DNA from: Leisingera aquaemixtae | Lineage (GTDB): Bacteria; Pseudomonadota; Alphaproteobacteria; Rhodobacterales; Rhodobacteraceae | Reading direction: 5' to 3' | DNA length: 64,000 nucleotides | Assembly (NCBI RefSeq): GCF_019801145.1 | Contig: NZ_JAHVJQ010000010.1 | Location: 1-64,000, forward strand | Shown here: piece after piece, positions 49,839-57,430 of the stretch | Layout of the letters: every line of letters begins with the position of its first letter | Numbering within the stretch: the first letter of the stretch is position 1 | Translations under genes and position numbers: made by a program | Notes under the pieces: generated by a model | Told to the model about the DNA's origin: nothing | Databases searched by the model: none | The model's input: only the letters and a program-made list of their open reading frames with translations

Positions 49839-51677
49839 ATGTTCCGGGCTTTTGAAACCCTTGTCGATCCCTTTGCATCTGCTGTTCAGGCGCCGCCGCG
49901 GGCCACGTTGCGGGCCTATCTGGCGCAGCAGTTGGCGCCCTACCGTAAATGGCTGCCCTTGATGTTTGCCACCGGCGTCGCAACCGCGCTGATGGAGAGC
50001 GGGCTGATCTTCTATTCCGGCCGGGTCGTTGACTTGATGGCAGAGACCGGCGCGGGAGCGTTCTGGGCCCAGCATGGGACAGAGATGCTGCTGGCGCTGT
50101 TCTGCGTGCTGATTGTGCGGCCGTCGCTGGTGGGGCTCAATCACCTGCTCTTGGAGCAGACGCTGTCGTCGAACCTGCAGGAGCAGGTGCGCTGGCAGGC
50201 GCACAGGCATCTGCTGGGGCAGTCGGCGGGGTTCTTTCAGAACGATTTTGCCGGTCGGCTGAGCAACCGGGTGATGCAGATGGGGCCTGCGGTGCAGGAC
50301 AGCGTGCATATGCTGTTCGAGGCGGTGCTGTTTGCCGTCACATACATGATCGGTGCGGTGGTGGTGCTGACGCAGATCGACTGGCGGCTGGCGGTGCCCC
50401 TGGTGGCCTGGGTCGGGCTTTATGGGCTTTATGTGCGGCACACCGCGCTGAATGTGGCGGCGACGGCAGAGAAATGGTCCGACGCGCGCTCTGCCGCGAC
50501 CGGGCGGATTGTCGATGCTTATGGCAATATCGAGACGGTGAAGCTGTTTGCCCGCGACGGGCAGGAACAGGCCTATGCGCTGTCGGCGCTGCGGCGGCTG
50601 CGGACGCGGTATCAGCGGTTTTTGCGGATGATGACGCGGCTGGCGTTTGGCAGCATTGCCATCAACGGCGTGCTGATCCTGATTGTGGTTGCGCCTGCGA
50701 TCTGGCTGTGGATGCGCGGGGCGGTCAGCGTCGGAGAGGTGGCGGCGGTCTCGGCCCTGACAATCCGGCTGAACGGGATGAGCGGCTGGATCCTGTGGGT
50801 GACGATCCGGCTGTTTGAGAACATGGGTGTGATCCGCGAGGGGCTGCGGTCCTTGTCGGCGGAACATGAGGTGACGGATGCGCCGGCGGCAACGCCCTTA
50901 GAGGTGCACCGCGCCGAGGTGCGGATCGAGGGTCTGCGGCACCATTACGGCAACACGGCTGGCGGGGTGAACGGCATTGATCTGCATATCCCGGCGGGCC
51001 AGCGGGTGGGCATTGCCGGGCCGTCGGGGGCGGGGAAATCCACCCTGATCAACCTGCTCTTGCGGTTCCGCGACCCGGAGGGCGGGCGCATCTTGATCGA
51101 CGGGCAGGACATTCGCGGGGTGACGCAGGAGAGCCTGCGCAGCCGGATCGGGGTGGTGACGCAGAATACCTCGCTCATTCATCGCTCGGTGCGGGCCAAT
51201 ATCTTGTACGGCAACCCCGGTGCGACGGAGGCAGAGATGATTGCCGCCGCCAAACGCGCCGAGGCGCATGAGTTCATCATGGGGCTGCGCGACCACGCGG
51301 GGCGAACCGGCTATGACGCCCATGTGGGGGAACGCGGCGTGGCGCTGTCGGGCGGCCAGCGGCAGCGGATCGCAATTGCGCGGGTGGTGGTGAGGAACGC
51401 GCCGATCCTGATCCTGGACGAGGCGACCTCGGCGCTGGACAGCGCGGTGGAGGAAGCGATCCAGAAGACCTTGCTGGATGTGATGCAGGGCAAGACGGTG
51501 ATTGCGATTGCTCACCGGCTGTCGACGATTGCGCAGATGGACCGGATTGTGGTGCTGCAGGAGGGCAAAGTTGCCGAGGATGGCAGCCATGCGGAGCTGC
51601 TGGCGCGGCAGGGGGTCTATGCCGGGCTGTGGCAGCGCCAGGCCGGGACGGCAGATCGGGTTGCGGAGGCGGTGTGA
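49839..51677 (+). CDS. ABC exporter (permease-ATPase fusion), probable siderophore exporter
   Basis: The 612-residue half-transporter joins six membrane helices (about 40-330) to an ATPase. Walker A is GPSGAGKST, the signature LSGGQRQRIAIARV and Walker B ILILDEATSALDS. The fused exporter architecture and the position divergent from a DUF2218 gene and next to asb genes suggest that it exports the petrobactin-like siderophore or a precursor; a fused ABC half-transporter of the same type exports other siderophores in some bacteria. Drug or lipid export is possible. ATG 49839 is preceded by GAGAGG. It converges on ccdB with three bases between stops. Confidence 0.85.
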   Translation: MFRAFETLVDPFASAVQAPPRATLRAYLAQQLAPYRKWLPLMFATGVATALMESGLIFYSGRVVDLMAETGAGAFWAQHGTEMLLALFCVLIVRPSLVGLNHLLLEQTLSSNLQEQVRWQAHRHLLGQSAGFFQNDFAGRLSNRVMQMGPAVQDSVHMLFEAVLFAVTYMIGAVVVLTQIDWRLAVPLVAWVGLYGLYVRHTALNVAATAEKWSDARSAATGRIVDAYGNIETVKLFARDGQEQAYALSALRRLRTRYQRFLRMMTRLAFGSIAINGVLILIVVAPAIWLWMRGAVSVGEVAAVSALTIRLNGMSGWILWVTIRLFENMGVIREGLRSLSAEHEVTDAPAATPLEVHRAEVRIEGLRHHYGNTAGGVNGIDLHIPAGQRVGIAGPSGAGKSTLINLLLRFRDPEGGRILIDGQDIRGVTQESLRSRIGVVTQNTSLIHRSVRANILYGNPGATEAEMIAAAKRAEAHEFIMGLRDHAGRTGYDAHVGERGVALSGGQRQRIAIARVVVRNAPILILDEATSALDSAVEEAIQKTLLDVMQGKTVIAIAHRLSTIAQMDRIVVLQEGKVAEDGSHAELLARQGVYAGLWQRQAGTADRVAEAV

Positions 51678-51680
51678 GGG

Positions 51681-51971
51681 CTAGACGCCAGCCATCAGCA
51701 CATCCACTGCACGGGTGATCAGGTCGCCCTGATCCGCAACAGAGCCGGTGCGGCGCAGGCTGGCGCGGCGCACCGCCGCGATCAGCCGGGTTGCCAGGAT
51801 CAGGCGCTGGGTGTTGTGCGTGATTTCCGGGTTCAGGTGCCTCACGGCGGGGTAGCTTGGCAGCAACGGGATGACAACGACGGATGGGTCGGGCGGCAGC
51901 AGATCGCTTTCGATCACGACCATGGAGATACCGTTGTATTCCGCGACATCGAAGCGGGTCAGTCCTTCCAC
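51681..51971 (-). CDS. ccdB: CcdB-family toxin
   Basis: The 96-residue product matches CcdB (101 residues in the F plasmid) by TRFDVAEYNG at the N-terminus, VVVIPLLPSYPAVRHLNPEI in the centre and the C-terminal helix ITRAVDVLMAG. CcdB poisons DNA gyrase. The terminal Trp-Gly-Ile that contacts gyrase in F-plasmid CcdB is not present; here the end is AGV, so activity against gyrase is uncertain. It starts with GTG at 51971, overlapping the antitoxin gene by 13 bases, as in known ccd operons. Confidence 0.82.
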   Translation of the reverse strand: MEGLTRFDVAEYNGISMVVIESDLLPPDPSVVVIPLLPSYPAVRHLNPEITHNTQRLILATRLIAAVRRASLRRTGSVADQGDLITRAVDVLMAGV

Positions 51972-52213
51972 GAGGTTGCCCCCGGCGCGGTCATGATGTC
52001 AGCCAGCGGGTGGCCGTGCTGCTCGTGCCAGTCGGATTGCGCGGCAAAGGCATCCGCGTTTTCTTTCAGCCACTGCTTGCGCCGTGCCTCGGCAACGGCC
52101 TGCACCAGCGCGGTCTCGGCCACTGCGGAGACGTTGATTCCGAGATCCTTGGCGCGGTCCAGCGCCTGAGCATCCAGCGTCAGGGAGGTCTTGCGTTTGG
52201 TGGTGGCGGTCAT
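51959..52213 (-). CDS. ccdA: CcdA-family antitoxin
   Basis: The 84-residue protein has an N-terminal ribbon-helix-helix (KRKTSLTLDAQALDRAKDLG) for DNA binding and a disordered, acidic, tryptophan-containing C-terminal half (KQWLKENADAFAAQSDWHEQ) that would wrap and neutralise CcdB. ATG 52213 is preferred over 52219 because GGAG is nine bases upstream. Direct repeats lie in the promoter and are the likely operator for autoregulation by the CcdAB complex. Confidence 0.85.
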   Translation of the reverse strand: MTATTKRKTSLTLDAQALDRAKDLGINVSAVAETALVQAVAEARRKQWLKENADAFAAQSDWHEQHGHPLADIMTAPGATSWKD

Positions 52214-52230
52214 GGGCATATGCTCCAGTG

Positions 52231-52253
52231 ATATACCGCCAATATATACCGCC
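52231..52253 (-). promoter_or_regulatory. Direct-repeat operator of ccdAB
   Basis: ATATACCGCC occurs at 52231-52240 and again at 52244-52253, a 13-bp period (GGCGGTATAT on the transcribed strand), 18 bases upstream of the ccdA start. Repeated short sites across the promoter are what a ribbon-helix-helix antitoxin bound by toxin recognises for conditional repression. Confidence 0.65.
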
Positions 52254-52324
52254 TGATGATATTTCGCAAATTTCGGTGCGCGTGGCTGGGCGCACCGGGG
52301 GCTGCTGCAGGGCAGGGGCGCTTA

Positions 52325-53164
52325 TCAAACCGCTTCGGCAGTCTCGGGCGCCTCTTGCCGGGATCGGGCGCGAATCTGGGAAATATCGGCTTTTAGGGTC
52401 TGGAAAACCGCATCTCCAAACCATTCCAGGGAGGCCTCGCAAGACGGGTCCCGGGCCATTTCTGCCAGCAGCGGGCCATAGTCATAGGCGCCCTGGAACA
52501 GCGGCACCATGCCGTCGCGGCTGCCTGCGGCGCTGTAGACGTTGGCGGGGGCAAAGACTTCCAGCCGGTCGCGGGCGGAGACGTTTTTCAGGTGGTAGTG
52601 TGCGATGCGGGGCAGCAGGATGCGGCGGGCCTCCACCGGGTCGTCGCCGCCTTCCCAGACGTGCAGCGCGTCGAAGTTGATGGCGAGCGCGTCGTGGTCC
52701 GTGGCGTCGATCAGGCCGCAGGTTGCGGCGAGCGTGTCGGCCAGGGTGCCGGGATGGGTTTCCACCAAGAGGCGCAGCCCGTGATCCGCGGTGATGATGC
52801 AGGCCTCGCGCAGGGCGCGGGTGGTCTGGCGGCGCTCGTCCGGGGTAGCCTCGGCACTGGACTGCTGGCCCGCGAAGGTGCGCATTTTGCCCGCGCCCCA
52901 GGTGCGGGCCTGGGCGCAGAGCGCCAGGGTGCGGCTGCGCAGCAGCTCCGGGTCATGCAGGGGCAGGTAGTCGCTGATCATCGGCACCGACAGGCCTTGC
53001 GCGGCCATCCACTGGGCATTGTGAATGGCCAGCGGCGATTGATTGCGGGCGTGCACGCCCCACAGCTCAATCCCCTGGAACCCGTTGTCGCGGGCCCAGA
53101 AGGCGATGTCCTTTAGCCCGATCAGCTGATGGCGGAAGGAAATGGTGCAAAGCGAGATTTTCAT
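52325..53164 (-). CDS. asbF: 3-dehydroshikimate dehydratase AsbF
   Basis: The 279-residue TIM-barrel protein is strikingly close to Bacillus AsbF: ISLCTISFRHQLIGL, GFQGIELWGVHARNQ, MRTFAGQQSSAE, LLVETHPGTLADTL, NFDALHVWEGGDDP and EASLEWFGD all recur there. AsbF turns 3-dehydroshikimate into 3,4-dihydroxybenzoate, the catechol of petrobactin. Metal ligands should include the glutamates and histidines in ELWGVH, VETHPG and HYHLKN. It is the last gene of the asb operon and its ATG overlaps the preceding stop by four bases. This gene is the strongest evidence that the siderophore is petrobactin-like. Confidence 0.92.
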   Translation of the reverse strand: MKISLCTISFRHQLIGLKDIAFWARDNGFQGIELWGVHARNQSPLAIHNAQWMAAQGLSVPMISDYLPLHDPELLRSRTLALCAQARTWGAGKMRTFAGQQSSAEATPDERRQTTRALREACIITADHGLRLLVETHPGTLADTLAATCGLIDATDHDALAINFDALHVWEGGDDPVEARRILLPRIAHYHLKNVSARDRLEVFAPANVYSAAGSRDGMVPLFQGAYDYGPLLAEMARDPSCEASLEWFGDAVFQTLKADISQIRARSRQEAPETAEAV

Positions 53165-54483
53165 GCCGGAACCTCCAGATTTTGCGTTTGTCCCTGTGCA
53201 GGGACGGGCTGGTGGCTGGCCGGAATGCTCGACTGGGCTGGCAGGTTGATGGCGCACCAGTCCTGAAACTGGGTATGAAGCGCCGCTTTGATGGTGAATT
53301 CGAGCTGGTCCAGCGCATCCAGCGCCGCGAACAGGTCGGGGATCATGGCGCGGTCGCCTGTATGGGCGATGCGGGCGGCCAGGAAATGCAGGCTGCGGAA
53401 CCCCTCGCAGAGCGCCTCCACCCGGTCGCATTCGGCGTCAAAAGGTTCAAATGGCGTGTCCAGCTCCTGCCAGAAGAAGGCAAAGGCGTGCTCATAGGCG
53501 TATTTGCGCAAGGAGAGCACCGGCATTTCCCGCACCGCGCGGCCCAAGTCCGCCAGCGCCAGCGGCCGGGCGGGGTCGCAGTGGTAGCTGAAGATCCGCC
53601 GCAGGGCGGAGGTCAGCAGGTTGTCATCAGCGCGGAAGGTTTCAGTGAAATAGGCAGCCAGATCCTGTGGCTGCGGCGCCTGTGCATTGCCGCTGTTCAG
53701 GATGTATCCGCCCGCCACCGTGGGCTGGGCCATCGCGTTCAGGATGGTTTCGCGCGGCAGGTCGCCGCGCCAGCGGTAGTCCGGGTCATAGAGGTGCCAG
53801 AGGTCCGGGTCGTCGGTCAGCTCAATGATGACGTAATGCGGGAAGGGGTTCTGGTTGTATTTGTTCTCGCGCTCCGGCAGGTGGAACATGTCGAGGAAGA
53901 CCACCAGCTGCTCGTCATCGGATTTGGTTGAGAGCAGCTGTTCGAAGCGGATCAGGTTCTGCTCCTTGCTCTGGCCGTGGTCGTACCATTCGCGCACCGG
54001 GATGCTGTAGAGCCGCTCGGCCCAAGCTGCGAAATGGTCCTGGGTGATTTCCTCGCTGTGGTAGGCGAGCTGCATCGAAGGCGTCACCGCAAAGCTGCTG
54101 TCCCAAGTGCCGAAATAGAACGGGCGGAAGTTCAGATGCTCATGCCGCCTGATCGCGGCGCAGAGGCAGCTGACAAAGCAATGCACTGTGATTTCGCTGG
54201 GGGCGGGGGCGGGGGCGGTGTCTGCCTGCGGCGCGGGGTCTTCGCCCAGCAGCATCCGGATCAGCCCGTCGACGGTGGTGAAATCGCTCTTGGACAGCTC
54301 GCGCTCGGGCATCTCGATGCCATGATCGGTTTCCAGATGCAGCATCAGGTTGATCAGGATCACCGAGTCGATGTGCAGGTCGTCGTTCAGCACGGCCTGT
54401 GCACTGAAGTTCTGCATATGCGGGTTGGCAAGCGGGCCGGAGAGGGTCTGGCGGATGGCCTCGAGGATATGGTCGTAGGTCAT
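53161..54483 (-). CDS. AsbD-AsbE fusion: aryl carrier protein and 3,4-dihydroxybenzoyl transferase
   Basis: The 440-residue product combines two petrobactin functions that are separate in Bacillus. Residues 1-85 are a carrier domain with the phosphopantetheine attachment Ser40 in LNDDLHIDSVILINLML, corresponding to AsbD. Residues about 95-440 match AsbE, which moves the activated 3,4-dihydroxybenzoyl group from the carrier to spermidine; segments such as RPFYFGTWDSSFAVTPSMQL are typical, though AsbE has no well-known motif. A Pro/Ala linker (EDPAPQADTAPAPAPSE) joins them. Start and stop overlap neighbouring genes by four bases (ATGA) on both sides. Confidence 0.85.
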   Translation of the reverse strand: MTYDHILEAIRQTLSGPLANPHMQNFSAQAVLNDDLHIDSVILINLMLHLETDHGIEMPERELSKSDFTTVDGLIRMLLGEDPAPQADTAPAPAPSEITVHCFVSCLCAAIRRHEHLNFRPFYFGTWDSSFAVTPSMQLAYHSEEITQDHFAAWAERLYSIPVREWYDHGQSKEQNLIRFEQLLSTKSDDEQLVVFLDMFHLPERENKYNQNPFPHYVIIELTDDPDLWHLYDPDYRWRGDLPRETILNAMAQPTVAGGYILNSGNAQAPQPQDLAAYFTETFRADDNLLTSALRRIFSYHCDPARPLALADLGRAVREMPVLSLRKYAYEHAFAFFWQELDTPFEPFDAECDRVEALCEGFRSLHFLAARIAHTGDRAMIPDLFAALDALDQLEFTIKAALHTQFQDWCAINLPAQSSIPASHQPVPAQGQTQNLEVPA

Positions 54484-55721
54484 GCGTCTGCAGTCTCCGG
54501 TGTGAATTTTGCGGCGATCTCGCGGCGGCTGATCTTGCCGTTGGCCTGGCGTGGCAGGGCGGGCAGATGCCGGATCAGGGCGGGCTGCTGGTAGCCGGCA
54601 AGCGCTGCGCGGCAGGCCTGGCGGATGCTGTCCTCGGATGCGGTGCCCGAGTAAAGCAGGCCCGCGCGGGCGCCGGAATGCGGGTTGGGCAGGCGGAAGG
54701 CGACGGCGTCGCTGACGCCGGGCAGAGCCATCACGGTTTTCTCGATGTCCTGCGGATAGACGTTGAGGCCTGCGACGTTGATCATGTCATCGGCCCGGGC
54801 GGTGAAGACCAGCATGCCGCTGTCATTGAGGCGGCCGAGGTCGCCGGTGTCGATCGTCTGCCCCGCGATGGTGATGCGGATTGCGTCCGGGGTGCCGGTC
54901 CGGCCTGCGGTCAGGCTCACATGCGGCAGCGGCTGGCCGACGTCATAGGGGTTTTGCAGGTCTTGATTGATGGCGACGCAGCCTGCCTCCGAACAGCCGT
55001 ACTGCTGGAACAGATAGGTTGTGCGGGCGCGGATCAGCTGGAACCAGGCCTCTGGCAGGACGGTGCCGGAGGTATTGGCAGCGTAGAGCCTTTGCTCCGC
55101 AGGCAGGAGGCGGGCCAGCGTGTGCAGCATCGCGGGCGAGGTGTAGAGCAGCGGCTGATCCGTCTCGCGCAGGCGGCGCAGGATGTATTTCGGGTTCAGG
55201 CTGTCAAGCACCACCGGCACATGGCCCCGGTGCAGCGCCACGAACACGCCGGCAATAAGCCCGTAGGAATGGGTGACGGGGCAGGCGATCACCGGCGTCA
55301 TCGCGGCGCTGGCGGTGAAGAAGGCGGCGTAGCTTTCGACCTCTGCCGCGATCTCTGCCCAGGTGCGGGTGATCACCTTGGCGGCGCCTGTGGTGCCAGA
55401 GCTCATTTGCACCAGCACGCCGCCGCGCGGGGCAGTGCCTGTTTGCGGCAGGGCAGTCTGCTTCAGCCCGTCGCTGAGCATCACGTCGCAGCCCGCGGCC
55501 TGCGCCATTTCGCGGGCGGTTTCCGGCGGGAGGCTCGCGTGGATCGGGAAGACGCCCGCGTTCTGGGCGCGCAGGTACAGCAGCGCCGAGAGCGCGGCGC
55601 CGGCGTTCTGCATGTGCAGGCCGTAGCGGTGCGCGGCGGGCTCCGTCAGCACACGGTCTAGCCGCGCGGCGAGGTCTGAGGGGGCGATGGGGGTATCGTT
55701 CAGAACAAACATGTCTGTCAT
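54480..55721 (-). CDS. asbC: 3,4-dihydroxybenzoate-AMP ligase AsbC
   Basis: The 413-residue adenylating enzyme has the AMP-binding core SSGTTGAAKV, the Y-G-x-S/T-E-like FQQYGCSEAGC, the TGDLGRL motif, and the C-terminal catalytic lysine in RQANGKISRRE. AsbC activates 3,4-dihydroxybenzoate and loads it on the carrier AsbD. The protein is shorter than typical NRPS adenylation domains, as AsbC is. Overlaps of four bases with asbB and the asbDE fusion indicate coupled translation. Confidence 0.88.
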   Translation of the reverse strand: MTDMFVLNDTPIAPSDLAARLDRVLTEPAAHRYGLHMQNAGAALSALLYLRAQNAGVFPIHASLPPETAREMAQAAGCDVMLSDGLKQTALPQTGTAPRGGVLVQMSSGTTGAAKVITRTWAEIAAEVESYAAFFTASAAMTPVIACPVTHSYGLIAGVFVALHRGHVPVVLDSLNPKYILRRLRETDQPLLYTSPAMLHTLARLLPAEQRLYAANTSGTVLPEAWFQLIRARTTYLFQQYGCSEAGCVAINQDLQNPYDVGQPLPHVSLTAGRTGTPDAIRITIAGQTIDTGDLGRLNDSGMLVFTARADDMINVAGLNVYPQDIEKTVMALPGVSDAVAFRLPNPHSGARAGLLYSGTASEDSIRQACRAALAGYQQPALIRHLPALPRQANGKISRREIAAKFTPETADA

Positions 55722-57430
55722 CCTTTTCCGGTGGCCAAGGCGTTGGCGATCAGGTGGCCATGCTGCGGCCTGTCAGGGTCTATCTTGCGGGAAATCAGGC
55801 TTTCGGCGCGGATCTGCGGGGTGAAGGGCGCGAAGGCGGCCTGGCGCTGCTGCAGGCCGTGTTCGGCGGTGTAGCGGTCCAGACGGGTGCGGACGCGGCG
55901 CCAGAATTCAGTTTCTGCAAAACCATAGTGGCGTTGCAGGAGGTCGGAGAGGTCGGCAAGATTGAAGACAAACAGCGTGTCCATCACCAGCCAGCGCAGT
56001 TCTTCGGCGCTGGACATGCGGTGGAATTTGTCCGGCGGCGCATCCTTGTAGACCGAGTCGATCTGCGCGAGGTCCGGGCAGAGGCCGGGGCGCGACAGCA
56101 GCTCCGGCACGTATTCCAGGCTTTCGTGGAAATCGCGGGCGATGAGGCCCGCGGGCCAGCCGTTTTCGTGCTGCAGGATCAGGTTCTGTCCATGCGCCTC
56201 CAGCCCGATGCCGTGGGCCACCATCAGGTGCCAGATGGGAAGCACCGCAGCCTCTATCAGCCGGGCGAGCCAGGCGTCCAGGCCGTGGGTTTCGATCCAG
56301 GGGGCAATCAGCGGCGTGCCGCCGGGTTCAGTCAGGGCGAGGCCGTTGAAGGGCATCATGCTGTTTGCGAGCAGGCCGATGGATTCCGGGCTTTGCCGCC
56401 AGATCGCGGCCAGGTGCCCGTCGAGCGCGGTGCCGCGGCCGGCGGTGATGGCGGCGTATTCCGGCAGGATCGTCAGCGGGTAGCGGCTGGTGAACAGCGG
56501 GTCGCTGTCCAGCACCTGCGCCAGCCAGTTGGAGATCGCCGGGGCGACGGCAACCGACTCTGGCGCGAGGGTGCGCAGCGAGGAGGTGTTGCGCATCGCC
56601 ATCGCGGTTTTCACATGGGCGCGGGAGGGGTCTGCGGCACTCATCAGGGTGCGGATTGACTGAGTGGCGCGGTAAGGCGCGCCGATGGGGCCGATCTCTG
56701 CCAGCTGGCCGGCGCTGCGCCATTTGTTGAACAGCGGGTCATCCTGAAGTTTGGCGTGCTGCCAAGGGTGCAGGGGCAGAAGCTGGAAGGCGCCGGGCGG
56801 GGTGCACTGTTTCTCCACCAGCACGGTGAAGCGCTGCCATTCTTCGCGGCCCAGTTCGTGTTCCCAGAAATCTTTGTGCGGCATTTCCTGCTGCAACAGG
56901 GACTGGTGGAACAGCACGCCCATCAGGCGGAAGGTCTGGCCGTTTTCCGGCCCGTAGGCGAAGTGGTCGGTGTCCGAGAACCCGCTGCGGGCCTTGTAGC
57001 AGGGGTGATACGGATGGCCCTCCTGCAGGGTGGTTTCAAGGGCAGAGATGCCCAAACGGTGCCGCCGAGTTGCGGCGGGGATATGCAGCGCGGTCAGATC
57101 GCTGAGGTGCTCGGTGTGCTTAAGGTCGGCGTGCAGGATGTCGAGCGCGCTGGAAGGCTCCGCCACTGCCGCCAGCACATCCGCGGTGGTGGCGGGGCGC
57201 CATCTGGAGTTGTCATGGACCTCGATGCTGCCCTCCTGCAGCCGGTAGCGGCCAAAGGCGCCGCGGCGGCCGCGGGCGCGGAATTGGGCCTGCCGGAAGG
57301 ACCAGCTGACGGTTTGGCTGCGGTCCAGTTGCAGCGATGCGGCCCAGCCCTCGCACAGGAGCGCCTCGCACAGCTGGCGCAGGACGCGGGGGGCGGATGT
57401 TGCGCGGGTTAAGGGCTCATGCAGGGACAT
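55718..57430 (-). CDS. asbB: NRPS-independent siderophore synthetase AsbB (IucA/IucC family)
   Basis: The 570-residue protein is a NIS synthetase: GHPYHPCYKARSGFS is the phosphate-binding motif, LPLHPWQ follows, and the C-terminal FhuF-like part includes EAHGQNLIL and ARDFHESLEY. In petrobactin assembly AsbB condenses a second spermidine (or dihydroxybenzoyl-spermidine) with citryl-spermidine using ATP. The true start is ATG 57430, with CAGGAG seven bases upstream, inside the end of asbA (14-base overlap). Confidence 0.9.
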   Translation of the reverse strand: MSLHEPLTRATSAPRVLRQLCEALLCEGWAASLQLDRSQTVSWSFRQAQFRARGRRGAFGRYRLQEGSIEVHDNSRWRPATTADVLAAVAEPSSALDILHADLKHTEHLSDLTALHIPAATRRHRLGISALETTLQEGHPYHPCYKARSGFSDTDHFAYGPENGQTFRLMGVLFHQSLLQQEMPHKDFWEHELGREEWQRFTVLVEKQCTPPGAFQLLPLHPWQHAKLQDDPLFNKWRSAGQLAEIGPIGAPYRATQSIRTLMSAADPSRAHVKTAMAMRNTSSLRTLAPESVAVAPAISNWLAQVLDSDPLFTSRYPLTILPEYAAITAGRGTALDGHLAAIWRQSPESIGLLANSMMPFNGLALTEPGGTPLIAPWIETHGLDAWLARLIEAAVLPIWHLMVAHGIGLEAHGQNLILQHENGWPAGLIARDFHESLEYVPELLSRPGLCPDLAQIDSVYKDAPPDKFHRMSSAEELRWLVMDTLFVFNLADLSDLLQRHYGFAETEFWRRVRTRLDRYTAEHGLQQRQAAFAPFTPQIRAESLISRKIDPDRPQHGHLIANALATGKG

